DNA of 64,000 bases from Paenibacillus bouchesdurhonensis. GTDB taxonomy: Bacteria; Bacillota; Bacilli; Paenibacillales; Paenibacillaceae. This document shows positions 33,824 to 41,904 of this stretch, piece after piece (position 1 is the stretch's first letter; the number at the start of each line of letters is the position of its first letter). The position numbers were made by a program, and so were the translations under genes. The stretch lies in NCBI RefSeq assembly GCF_900155685.1, contig NZ_LT732548.1, forward strand, positions 4,259,492 to 4,323,491, read 5' to 3'. The notes beneath the pieces are model-generated. The model was given only the letters and a program-made list of their open reading frames with translations, was not told where the DNA came from and did no database searches.

Positions 33824-35260
33824 TTACCCCTTATTTTGCTTATCTTTCAGCCATCTAGGGGCGCCTTTATTTTTGCGATCCTGATCGCGCTCATTCTTCT
33901 TGGATGTTCGACTATTTCCCTTAACCACTCCTGAGCCAAATCGCTTTGCCGCATCATTTGCCCCAGAGGATGTGGCAGAAATATCCGCTTTGTTCTCAGC
34001 CCCTCTTTTCGAAGACCCTTGTCTTGGGGCGACTTGTTTTGCGGAGCTCTTTCTTGCGGCTGCACGGCCTCCTTCAGAGGCCCGGCCGGCTTCTTTTGCA
34101 CTGCCCCGCCCGCTGGAGGCAGAATCCGGTTCAATCACTTTACCAGCATACATTTCCCGAGCGGAAATTTTGATTCCAAGCTCTCTCGAAAATTTCCGAA
34201 TAATAAAATGCTCTTTAGCTGAAATAATGGATACGGCCAGCCCTTTTCTCCCCATTCTTGCCGTTCGTCCAACGCGATGTACGTAATGCTCGGTGTCCGG
34301 CGGAGGATCAAGATTAATCACGAGGTCAAGCTCTTCAATATCCAGACCACGGGCCGCAATGTCGCTCGCGACCAGCACGCGGATTTTCCCTTCGCGGAAA
34401 CGGCGTAAAGTTGCGGCTCTAACTGTTTTGTCGGCATCGCCGTACAGCGCTCCGGCTTGAAGGCCCACATAATTCATCTTCGCCTCAATCTCGGCAATAT
34501 TGTCCGTATGATTAATGAACACGATCGTTCTAGTCGGATCATAATGCCGGATGATTCTTCGAAGCATGTCGATTTTGTCGCGTTCCTCCGTAATAAAATA
34601 AATATGTTCCAAGCTTTTTGCGGTTCGCTGCTCCGGCTCGATTCCGATCTCTGCCGGATCTTTCATCTCCTGAGCAGCCAGATTTCTGATTTCCATATTA
34701 ATTGTGGCCGACAAGAACATCAGCTGACGTTCCCGAAGCGTTCCTCGTAAAATATGCTCGACATCGGCCGTTCCCCCGAGCTGGAACATTTGATCCACTT
34801 CATCGACTACAACAGTACGCACCGTATGCAGCTTAAGCTTGCGCAGAGCCAGCACTTCACGGATTCTCCCCGGTGTGCCTACGACCAGCTGCGGATGCTG
34901 CCTCAGCCGCTCCAGCTGCCGCTTGATCGATGCCCCGCCGATCAAGGCTTGGACACCTATACCCAGCGGCTCACCGTATTTCTCGGCTTCGCGAAAGATT
35001 TGCATTGCCAGCTCTTGAGTTGGCGCTAGAATAACACCCTGCAGCGCTCTCTCGACCGGATTCATTTGTTGTAATAGCGGCAACAAATAAGCCAGCGTCT
35101 TTCCCGTTCCTGTCTGTGACTGGGCCAGTATATCACGCCCGCTCAGCGCTGCGGGAATACTCTCCGCCTGTACAGGCGAAGGCTCGAAAATTCCGAATTC
35201 CGCCAATCTAGACAATAGCGGCTCCTCAATACCTAATCCGGCAAAACTTATCGTATTCAT
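33824..35260 (-). CDS. DEAD-box family ATP-dependent RNA helicase (DEVD variant) with basic tail
   Basis: 478 residues. Q-motif near 25-31 (FEPSPVQ), motif I AQSQTGTGKT (46-55), PTQELA, TPGR, motif II DEVD (153-156) instead of DEAD, SAT (184-186), then the second RecA domain with ARGLDI and HRVGRTARMG. From ~382 the tail is Ser/Gly/Lys/Arg-rich and probably binds RNA nonspecifically, as in CshA/CsdA-like helicases. Ala to Val in motif II is tolerated in some family members. Monocistronic, 55 bases from ecsA. Confidence 0.9.
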   Translation of the reverse strand: MNTISFAGLGIEEPLLSRLAEFGIFEPSPVQAESIPAALSGRDILAQSQTGTGKTLAYLLPLLQQMNPVERALQGVILAPTQELAMQIFREAEKYGEPLGIGVQALIGGASIKRQLERLRQHPQLVVGTPGRIREVLALRKLKLHTVRTVVVDEVDQMFQLGGTADVEHILRGTLRERQLMFLSATINMEIRNLAAQEMKDPAEIGIEPEQRTAKSLEHIYFITEERDKIDMLRRIIRHYDPTRTIVFINHTDNIAEIEAKMNYVGLQAGALYGDADKTVRAATLRRFREGKIRVLVASDIAARGLDIEELDLVINLDPPPDTEHYVHRVGRTARMGRKGLAVSIISAKEHFIIRKFSRELGIKISAREMYAGKVIEPDSASSGRGSAKEAGRASEGGRAAARKSSAKQVAPRQGSSKRGAENKADISATSSGANDAAKRFGSGVVKGNSRTSKKNERDQDRKNKGAPRWLKDKQNKG

Positions 35261-35367
35261 ATATGTTCATCCTCACCGTAAAAGTCATATCTTACATTAT
35301 ATGCGATAACAGCAAATCCCACCAAATTCGCCATGTTTTTTAACTCCTCGCGCTGTTTCCACTCCCC

Positions 35368-35399
35368 AAAAAAACCGGCTGACTCCTTCAGCCGGTTTT
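35368..35399 (-). terminator. Terminator after the SDR gene
   Basis: AAAACCGGCTGA-AGGA-GTCAGCCGGTTTT (minus strand) forms a strong stem ending in a seven-base T-run just past the stop at 35403. Read from the other strand it also ends in TTTT. Confidence 0.87.
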
Positions 35400-35402
35400 A
35401 TT

Positions 35403-36194
35403 CTACTTCTTATTTAACATCCGGTAGCTCAACATGTCCGCGAGACGGGGGAACAACTGATAGAACTTCGCGCCAGCCCCGGCAACCCATGGCAAATTTA
35501 CTTCCACAGGACCTTTCTCCACAGCAGATACTATAGCTCTTGCCACCCGTTCAGGCTTCATCATAAACCATTTCACATTATTAACATAATGTCCGCTCGG
35601 ATCGGCCAAATTAAAAAATGGCGTATCGATCGGGCCCGGATTAATCGATGTTACTTTGATCCCGTACTCCCGAACCTCTTGGCGGAGCGCGCTGCTAAAG
35701 CCCAGCACCGCATGCTTGGTTGCTGTATAAGCTGTGGATTTCGAAGTTCCCAGCTTGCCCGCAATCGAAGCCACATTGACGATACGCCCGGCACGAGCCT
35801 GCTTCATATAAGGAAGCACGGCCTTGGTGCATCTTACGATGCCCATATAATTCACGTTCATCATAGCAGAAAATTCATCCAGCTGCATTTCATCGCAATA
35901 TGTAAACTTTCCGTATCCAGCATTATTCAATAGACAATCCACTCGGCCATATTGCGAGTAAATTTCCTTGAACCCGTCTTCAACGGATTGATCGTTCCCA
36001 ACATCCATGGATAATAGCCTGTATGAGCCTCTTAGCCCAGCTCCGATCTTCTCCAGCTTATCCATCGACCGGGCGGCCAGAATAACGATGGCGCCACGTT
36101 CCGACAGCATTTGGGCTGCCATGGCTCCAATCCCGCTGGAAGCCCCGGTCACAACAATAACTTGATTCGTTAGCGGCATGATTTCATCTCTCAT
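35403..36194 (-). CDS. Classical short-chain dehydrogenase/reductase (YqjQ-like)
   Basis: 263 residues. Cofactor motif TGASSGIGA (~16-24), NNAGYG, catalytic Ser in VNVASIAG, then YTATKHA (Tyr and Lys), and SINPGPIDTPF. A C-terminal hydrophobic patch (WVAGAGAKFYQLFPRLADML) suggests loose membrane association. The start is ambiguous: AGGAAGGG abuts the first ATG (36194), and MPLTNQ five codons later (36179) is the family-like start. Substrate cannot be deduced. Monocistronic with its own terminator. Confidence 0.87.
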   Translation of the reverse strand: MRDEIMPLTNQVIVVTGASSGIGAMAAQMLSERGAIVILAARSMDKLEKIGAGLRGSYRLLSMDVGNDQSVEDGFKEIYSQYGRVDCLLNNAGYGKFTYCDEMQLDEFSAMMNVNYMGIVRCTKAVLPYMKQARAGRIVNVASIAGKLGTSKSTAYTATKHAVLGFSSALRQEVREYGIKVTSINPGPIDTPFFNLADPSGHYVNNVKWFMMKPERVARAIVSAVEKGPVEVNLPWVAGAGAKFYQLFPRLADMLSYRMLNKK

Positions 36195-36285
36195 CCCTTC
36201 CTAAGGGTAGTTCAAACACAAATAAAAGAACTAGCCCTTCAAAAATACATCTTCTAGAGCTAGTTCCTAGTTCCATAATTCTATT

Positions 36286-36747
36286 CTAAGAGATCATGAC
36301 TTGAATATCCAGTTCTCCGATGCCATCCATCATTAGAGGAATGCAAAGTGCTTTGCGAGGGAGTGTGCCATTCATGGCTGTGTCGGTTTTAATGACTTGA
36401 GGAGGGGTAATATCAACGGCGTAGCCTTGGTTTGATAAAATCGTACTGGCATTTCCACTTATCATATTTCCTAGCTCCGAAATAGCGCTTTGACCCATCT
36501 CGTCCATTTCGGTAAGAACAAATCCGCCCATCATGGCCGATACGATGCGCAGCGCCACCGTCTCTTGCAGACCAAACACAACCATGCCGCTATAATGGCC
36601 CGTCATGCCGATTTGTATCCATATATGATCATGCTCCGGCTTAATATCTTTGACACCAAGATTTCCGGTAGAAGGTGAAATTTGAATAACCTGCTCAATA
36701 ACCGAACGTGCGGATTCCAGAAAAGGATTTATCACTTCCGCTTTCAC
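36286..36747 (-). CDS. cheX: Chemotaxis phosphatase CheX
   Basis: A 153-residue CheC/CheX-family protein that dephosphorylates CheY-P. The active-site motif AISELGNMISGNAS contains the paired Glu and Asn (ExxN), and the alternating strands MTGHYSGMVVFGL and PLMMDGIGELDIQVMI fit the fold. I place the start at GTG 36747, with AAAGGGG upstream. The 120-codon upstream extension of the same frame has no ribosome site and would overlap the divergent LysR gene. It stands alone, away from other chemotaxis genes. The 283-base gap to the LysR gene shows no further gene. Confidence 0.83.
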   Translation of the reverse strand: MKAEVINPFLESARSVIEQVIQISPSTGNLGVKDIKPEHDHIWIQIGMTGHYSGMVVFGLQETVALRIVSAMMGGFVLTEMDEMGQSAISELGNMISGNASTILSNQGYAVDITPPQVIKTDTAMNGTLPRKALCIPLMMDGIGELDIQVMIS

Positions 36748-37030
36748 TATTATATGCGCCCCTTTACACTTGGAAGTAATTAATTCATTACAAAAGTCCC
36801 AATTTTCCACTTTTACAACATTATACTTTATTCCTAGAGATAAGTCATTAAAAATCGAACAATGCAATTTTCTGCATTCTGCATTTCTTTCCTCATACCA
36901 TGGGCTCTCTTTGGGGGCGATGCCACGCATTGCGTTATGAAGGGCTAATCCCCTATAATTAATGAAATGAACATGTTCGCCGTCGTGGCAGCAAATTAAG
37001 CTGGACAACAGCTGCGAAAGGAGAGTTCGG

Positions 37031-37933
37031 ATGAACATAAGCCAACTGGAAACACTGCTTATGATTTCCAAGACCAAAAGTTTTCGTAAGGCAGGAGAAC
37101 TGCTCAACCTAACTCAGCCTGCAGTTTCCGCACAAATCAAGAGCCTGGAGGATGAGTTCAATACGGTGCTGGTTGATCGCAATCAGCCCGTGACATTGAC
37201 GGATCGCGGGCAAGTATTTCTTGAGCGTGCCGAAGCTATTCTTGATATTGTTGAGGAATTGAAGCAAAAACTTTCCGATATGGAACATATTCCACAAGGA
37301 CATATCGTGCTCGGTACAACTACTTCGATTGCCATACAAATTTTGCCGCGAATTTTATCCTATTTCCAAGATCAATTTCCTCTGATCAAGACGACGATTC
37401 AATCTATGCCCTCCTCGCAAATTTATCAAAATGTGGAGCAAGGACTCGTTGACATCGGCATCGGCTATTTGATCGAGAACAATCCTCAGGTTCATGCATC
37501 CGTGCTGTACTATGATACTTTCGAGCTTGTCGTGTCTCCGCTTCATCCGCTTGCAGGAGCACAATCCCCCACGCTCGATTCGCTGCGGGAAGTACCGATG
37601 ATTATGCTGTCTCCTGACACGGTGGGCAGACGGTTCGTGGATGAAGTATTCCGAAAGCACAGCATAGAACCAGAAATCGTAGTGGAGCTGTCTAGCAGCG
37701 AAGAAGTCAAGCGAATGGTGGAAATCAATTTAGGAGCCGCAATCATATCCAAGCAATCGGTCATGCGCGAGCTCCGTCAGGGAACATTAAAGATCGTACC
37801 GATCCCCGAGCTTGAAACGACCCATCCTGTTGGCGTCATATATAAGTCTAGTCGTTACATCAATTCGGCAATGCAGCAATTCCTGAATGACTTGAAAGGA
37901 ATGCCAGAAACTCATTTTATTAGTTCCGAATAA
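37031..37933 (+). CDS. LysR family transcriptional regulator
   Basis: 300 residues. N-terminal winged HTH (1-60; SFRKAGELLNLTQPAVSAQIKSLEDEF), then a periplasmic-binding-like effector domain (90-295; GHIVLGTTTSIAIQILPRIL, GLVDIGIGYL). It resembles the CysL/CbbR-like branch with a NISQLETLLMISKTKSFRKAG start. GAAAGGAG lies seven bases before ATG. Followed after 29 bases by the PHP phosphatase gene, possibly co-transcribed. Effector and regulon unknown. Confidence 0.9.
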   Translation: MNISQLETLLMISKTKSFRKAGELLNLTQPAVSAQIKSLEDEFNTVLVDRNQPVTLTDRGQVFLERAEAILDIVEELKQKLSDMEHIPQGHIVLGTTTSIAIQILPRILSYFQDQFPLIKTTIQSMPSSQIYQNVEQGLVDIGIGYLIENNPQVHASVLYYDTFELVVSPLHPLAGAQSPTLDSLREVPMIMLSPDTVGRRFVDEVFRKHSIEPEIVVELSSSEEVKRMVEINLGAAIISKQSVMRELRQGTLKIVPIPELETTHPVGVIYKSSRYINSAMQQFLNDLKGMPETHFISSE

Positions 37934-37962
37934 TCTATTCTGAATAAAAAAGGAGTATCACC

Positions 37963-38772
37963 ATGAAATTCGATCTGCACACTCATCACTTCCGCTGTGG
38001 CCATGCCGACGGCAACATCCGCGATTATATCGAAGCCGGAATCAAAGAGGGGTTATCCGTCATTGGCATCAGCGACCATACCCCTTATTTCGGCAGCCCG
38101 GAGGAGCAGCCCTTTCCACGTATAGCGATGGCCAAAAAAGACTTTAAACATTATGTAGAGGAAGTGCTTCAGCTCAAACGGGAATATGAAGGAAAAATCG
38201 ATGTTCTGCTAGGTATCGAGTCCGACTTTTTTCCGGAGCATGCGGAAATATATCGCCAGACGCTTGCGCAATATCCGTTTGATTATGTCATCGGCTCGGT
38301 GCACAGTGTCGGGAACGTAAGCATTTTTAATAAGAATCGTTGGAAAAAGCTAAGCACAGAGCAGCATGTCGCGGATAAAGAAGCCTATTATGCGTTGATT
38401 CGTGAATCGGCACGAAGCGGAATGTTTCAGATTCTGGGGCATATCGATGCCATGAAGGGAAATTATCCTGCATTTTCGGACATCCCTGCCGCTGAAGCGA
38501 TTGATGAGACGCTTAAGGTCATCTCGGAGGAAGGCGTTGCCATAGAGATCAATACCTCTGGGAAGACGAAGCTGTCCGGCGGCTGGTATCCTTCGGATTC
38601 CATTTTGGAGAGAGCACTGCATTTCGGAGTCGAGGTCACCTTCGGATCGGATGCCCATGTTCCTGCGCGCGTGGCGGACGAGTGGGAAGAGGTTGCCGCC
38701 AGGCTCAAAGAAATCGGCTTCACGAAATGGGTATATTATAAAAACAAAATAAAGCAGACCGTTCCGTTGTAA
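37963..38772 (+). CDS. PHP-family phosphatase (histidinol-phosphatase type)
   Basis: A 269-residue PHP-domain metalloenzyme: HTHHFRCGHA (first metal ligands, residues 6-15), SDHTPYF, GIESDF, IGSVHSV, GHIDAMKG, INTSGK, and FGSDAHVP (late Asp/His ligands). The family is usually annotated as HisK/HisJ histidinol-phosphatase, converting L-histidinol phosphate to histidinol; related proteins act on other phosphoesters. No his genes lie nearby, so the role is less certain than the fold. AAAAGGAG at good spacing before ATG. Confidence 0.85.
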   Translation: MKFDLHTHHFRCGHADGNIRDYIEAGIKEGLSVIGISDHTPYFGSPEEQPFPRIAMAKKDFKHYVEEVLQLKREYEGKIDVLLGIESDFFPEHAEIYRQTLAQYPFDYVIGSVHSVGNVSIFNKNRWKKLSTEQHVADKEAYYALIRESARSGMFQILGHIDAMKGNYPAFSDIPAAEAIDETLKVISEEGVAIEINTSGKTKLSGGWYPSDSILERALHFGVEVTFGSDAHVPARVADEWEEVAARLKEIGFTKWVYYKNKIKQTVPL

Positions 38773-38812
38773 AAACAAAAAAAGAGAACCCATGCGATAC
38801 GGCGCTGGGTTC
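38771..38812 (-). terminator. Terminator for the minus-strand GNAT/DUF1361 unit
   Basis: Minus strand: GAACCCAGCG pairs with CGCATGGGTTC (one bulge) around CCGTAT, then CTCTTTTTTTGTTTTT. It is about 110 bases past the GNAT stop and abuts the end of the convergent PHP gene. Confidence 0.65.
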
Positions 38813-38830
38813 CAAAGACAAATATATTCA

Positions 38831-38862
38831 AAAGGGGGTCATGTATTAAGTGTACCCCCTTA
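38831..38862 (+). terminator. Hairpin downstream of the PHP phosphatase gene
   Basis: AAGGGGGT (38832-38839) pairs with ACCCCCTT (38854-38861) around a 14-base loop in the convergent gap. It lacks a clear U-tract, so it may be a weak terminator or an mRNA 3' stabiliser. Confidence 0.45.
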
Positions 38863-38922
38863 CTGTTAGAGAACGATCACAGTAATATTTCATTTATGTA
38901 ACAAACGATAGACTTTAATAAA

Positions 38923-39546
38923 CTAATCGGCAATTTCTCCTCCACGGTTCATTGCAAATAATTTGAGAGATGTCTCCTCATCTCCCTGCTTCTTCGATCC
39001 CGTTGGTACCGTTTTGACATAGTTCATCCCGCATTTCTGCAGGACGCGCTCTGATGCAGGATTATCCCAGGCACAGCGCGCCTCGATTCGCTCAAGCTCC
39101 AAGGTTTCGAAGCCGAAATCGATTAAAGACCGGGCTGCTTCCGTCGCATACCCCTGTCTCCAACATGCTGGCGACAATAAATAGCCTAACCGCGCTTTGC
39201 TCTTGAACTGATCCCAATGTTGCAACGAGCATACCCCGATAACTTTATTGGATTGCTTCAACTCTATGGCAAAATGCAAATCTCGAAGCGACTCGTAACA
39301 TTCTGTAAAATATCGGAATAGCCGGGCTGGGAACAGCAAGGTCTGCGGCTCGAAGGAAGTATTGCTGCTGACCAGCGGATTTGTCATGCACTGATACAAA
39401 TCCAGGCAATCCTCTTGGGTAATCTTCCGTAATCTAAGCCGCGGACTCTCCAGTACCGGAAATCCCCGGCTGATTCCCTCTTTGACATGAATAGCCATCC
39501 ATGTTGCCCCCTCTTCAGCTTCAATGATCTCCGCTTCTGTATCCAT
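38923..39546 (-). CDS. GNAT acetyltransferase, RimJ/RimL-like
   Basis: 207 residues with the RimJ/L-type acetyltransferase core: LESPRLRLRKITQEDCLDLYQ, GVCSLQHWDQFKSKARLGYLLSPACWRQGYATEAA (acetyl-CoA loop RQGYAT), WDNPASERVLQKCGM. The ATG at 39546 overlaps the upstream stop (TAATG) with AGGAGG only two bases away. A start at codon 17 (39498, behind AGAGGGGG) would remove an atypical acidic leader and is a real alternative. Acceptor could be a protein N-terminus or small amine; unknown. Confidence 0.85.
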   Translation of the reverse strand: MDTEAEIIEAEEGATWMAIHVKEGISRGFPVLESPRLRLRKITQEDCLDLYQCMTNPLVSSNTSFEPQTLLFPARLFRYFTECYESLRDLHFAIELKQSNKVIGVCSLQHWDQFKSKARLGYLLSPACWRQGYATEAARSLIDFGFETLELERIEARCAWDNPASERVLQKCGMNYVKTVPTGSKKQGDEETSLKLFAMNRGGEIAD

Positions 39547-40280
39547 TACCTCCTAGCTTTATTGTCCTGCATAACGCCAAAATAATAAGCAAACACGTAA
39601 CAGAATAATGAAATGAGAAATATCCATTTACAGAAGCCGATCGCATGACGCAAATATTCAAAGTCCATCAAATATATGATCGTTTCGCCGATAATACGCA
39701 ATGGATCCTGAAGTACATCCCAGCTATTCCAGCGGATAAACCGACCTAAATAAACGCCGAAGCAGCTGAGCAGAAGAACGCAAACGGCGAATATCCAGCC
39801 CATCACCGCACCCAAATATTTACGTACGAGCGCATGAACCGAAGCTAAAGAAGCCGAAGCGATCGCCAGGCCGAGCAGTGCGGCAAAGAACATCGTAAAG
39901 AGGTGATCCCAGAACAGATTCTCCTCCCAGAAACGTATTCCCGCACCAGAACCAATCGGGTAACGATGAAACGGATGAAGCATATCCGTAATTAAATAAG
40001 CGGCATTGGGATAAAAAAACAGCCACAGCAAGCCGGCGCCGAGAAAGAGAACTAGCTTCAGCATTTTTCCTTTAAGCAAGCTGATCATATCCAAAACAAC
40101 GGCCAAACCTAGTGGAATCCAGGCTAAGAAGGTGTTCCAAAGCATAAATAAGTACGGGGGTCTCCCCCCGTCCGGGAGTTGTGTATGTAGAACATATTTC
40201 ATACCTATCAATGTGGCAACAAAAAGAATCATGTACAAAATCCATTTACCGGGGTAACCGAGCTCTCTCCAACCTTGCAC
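39546..40280 (-). CDS. DUF1361 integral membrane protein
   Basis: About 244 residues with six transmembrane segments. The family signature includes NTFLAWIPLGLA, LLWLFFYPNAAYLITDMLH, a Glu/Asp-rich extracytoplasmic loop, YLGRFIRWNSWDVL, and a last helix ending CYVFAYYFG. I favour GTG at 40280 because GGAGGAGG lies eight bases upstream; the ATG at 40298 precedes that site and has none of its own. Upstream of and coupled to the GNAT gene. Function of DUF1361 unknown. Confidence 0.82.
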   Translation of the reverse strand: MQGWRELGYPGKWILYMILFVATLIGMKYVLHTQLPDGGRPPYLFMLWNTFLAWIPLGLAVVLDMISLLKGKMLKLVLFLGAGLLWLFFYPNAAYLITDMLHPFHRYPIGSGAGIRFWEENLFWDHLFTMFFAALLGLAIASASLASVHALVRKYLGAVMGWIFAVCVLLLSCFGVYLGRFIRWNSWDVLQDPLRIIGETIIYLMDFEYLRHAIGFCKWIFLISLFCYVFAYYFGVMQDNKARR

Positions 40281-40374
40281 TTGCAATGCCTCCTCCATAT
40301 CCGACGCTTTCTATATGCTATAATGTCCCCTCAGGCTTTAGACGTTCTACGAAGGCGGAAAGTTACAATGTTGA

Positions 40375-40388
40375 CAAACATATGTTTG
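40375..40388. repeat. 14-bp perfect palindrome
   Basis: CAAACATATGTTTG lies between the divergent-looking ends of the NagZ-like gene (stop at 40412) and the DUF1361 leader. It is about 95 bases upstream of the DUF1361 start and could be an operator for it. The adjacent plus-strand TTGACA has no gene to serve. Confidence 0.35.
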
Positions 40389-40411
40389 GAAATAAATAGG
40401 CTGTAAGATTG

Positions 40412-41716
40412 TTACTTGACTAGCTTGATCTTATGTTTATTCAAAATATTCATGATCTCTTCATTGATGGCCTTAATATCCGGCCCGTCTACGACTTCGT
40501 CACGCAAACCGTACTTTTCTTTCAGCTTCAAAATAGAGTATACACGCTCGTCCAGCATGTCTAGCGTAATTTGTTCATTCTTTACTGCTTGGTTCAATGC
40601 ATCGATCACCGCAAGCTGTCTGTCCTTCTCATGTCCGACCAAGACGATATTTCCCCCGGCCTGAATGAATTTGACCGCCGCTTCCCCGATATCATAGTGT
40701 TTTACAACCGCACCCATGGTCATATCGTCCGTAATGACTACCCCTTGAAACTTCAGTTCTTCGCGCAGCAGATCAGTAATTACCGCTCTTGAGAATGAAG
40801 CCGGGTGTTCGGCATCGAGCTCCGGCATGAGCAAGTGGGCAATCATCACCACATCCGCTCCTTCTTCGATTGCACGGACGAAGGGCACCAGCTCCAGCTG
40901 CCGCAGCCTTTCCAAATCATGCTCCACTACAGGCAAGCCCAAGTGAGAATCAACTGAAGTATCGCCATGCCCAGGAAAATGCTTCACCACTGGAATCACC
41001 CCTTCCTGCTTGATCCCCTGCAGCATGGCAATGCCCATCTGACTAACGACTTCCACATCATTTCCAAAGGCTCGGCTGCCAATAACCGGATTATTGGGAT
41101 TGCTATTTACGTCCAGCACTGGTGCAAAATCCATATTCAAACCGAACCCGCTCAACTCTCTGCCGATCACGCTTCCCAAGCCTGCTGCCAGCTCTTTGCT
41201 TCCCGAAGCGCCAATTATTTCAGCGGTTGGCAAGGCTTTGAATTCCTCGGGCATTCGAGTCACGCGCCCCCCCTCTTCATCCACGCTCAGGAATAGGGGC
41301 ACCTTGCTCTCCGCGTTTATTTTCTTTAGCTGATTGAAGAAGGCTAGGGCCTGATCGGCACTCTTGATGTTATTTTTATAAAAAATAAACCCGCCTACAT
41401 GGTAGTCCTCTATGAATTGCCGCGCCGTATCGTCAGGAGTCGTGCCTTCGACCCCGACCAATACCAACTGACCGAGCTTCTCAGCCGTGCTCATCTGCTT
41501 TAGTATGCCCCTGGCCTGATCTTCCTCCTGGCCGCTGCTATTCCCATCCCCTATCAAGCCTGATTCTGATCCGGCTTCAGGCGCCGGTTGATTCGATTGC
41601 GAAGTATTCGGGGTTTTCACATTCTGATTATTATCTGGAGCTTGCTTTGGCGAACAAGCCGCCGTTATAGCAATTATTAGTACAACAATTAGCCCTGACC
41701 GCAACCATAGCTTCAT
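40412..41716 (-). CDS. nagZ: GH3 beta-N-acetylhexosaminidase lipoprotein (NagZ-like)
   Basis: 434 residues. Lipobox ITAAC with Cys21, a Ser/Asn/Gln-rich linker to ~65, then a GH3 barrel. Markers are DEEGGRVTR (146-154), the NagZ signature KHFPGHGDT (245-253) with catalytic His, and the nucleophile region VVITDDMTMGAV (327-337). It removes N-acetylglucosamine from muropeptides and acts outside the membrane here, in peptidoglycan turnover and recycling. It lacks the second C-terminal domain found in some Bacillus NagZ. GACAGGAGG precedes ATG. It follows the hidden 54-residue gene by 22 bases. Confidence 0.9.
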   Translation of the reverse strand: MKLWLRSGLIVVLIIAITAACSPKQAPDNNQNVKTPNTSQSNQPAPEAGSESGLIGDGNSSGQEEDQARGILKQMSTAEKLGQLVLVGVEGTTPDDTARQFIEDYHVGGFIFYKNNIKSADQALAFFNQLKKINAESKVPLFLSVDEEGGRVTRMPEEFKALPTAEIIGASGSKELAAGLGSVIGRELSGFGLNMDFAPVLDVNSNPNNPVIGSRAFGNDVEVVSQMGIAMLQGIKQEGVIPVVKHFPGHGDTSVDSHLGLPVVEHDLERLRQLELVPFVRAIEEGADVVMIAHLLMPELDAEHPASFSRAVITDLLREELKFQGVVITDDMTMGAVVKHYDIGEAAVKFIQAGGNIVLVGHEKDRQLAVIDALNQAVKNEQITLDMLDERVYSILKLKEKYGLRDEVVDGPDIKAINEEIMNILNKHKIKLVK

Positions 41717-41738
41717 GAAGCTGCCTCCTGTCTGTTCA

Positions 41739-41903
41739 TTATGTCTGGCCGTTCGAGTTCGAGTATAGCCACATAATCATGGCAAATGCAATTTGCAGAA
41801 AACTAAGCATTCCGAATAAAATCAGAATCACTATTATGCTCGCTTTCAACAGCCGTTTTCCCCATCTCAAGCAAACGTGGCGGTAAGACCGGAACGTATG
41901 CAT
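41739..41903 (-). CDS. 54-residue single-span membrane protein
   Basis: A minus-strand frame from ATG 41903 to TAA 41739, one base after the stop of the GNAT-DinB gene, with GGGGAA overlapping that stop as ribosome site. The peptide has a basic head (MHTFRSYRHVCLRWGKRLLK), one transmembrane helix (ASIIVILILFGMLSFLQIAF, then AMIMWLY) and a short polar tail SNSNGQT. The positive-inside charge pattern predicts an outward C-terminus. The tight coupling to both neighbours (1 base and 22 bases) argues for a real gene. No family recognised. Confidence 0.6.
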   Translation of the reverse strand: MHTFRSYRHVCLRWGKRLLKASIIVILILFGMLSFLQIAFAMIMWLYSNSNGQT

Positions 41904-41904
41904 A

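Noticed and set aside
36748..37107. Upstream extension of the cheX frame
   Set aside because: It would overlap the start of the divergent LysR gene, has no ribosome site, and adds Cys/His-rich sequence foreign to CheX. GTG at 36747 has AAAGGGG upstream.
40371..40392. Plus-strand TTGACA promoter-like element
   Set aside because: It points into the 3' end of a convergent gene and has no plus-strand gene downstream.
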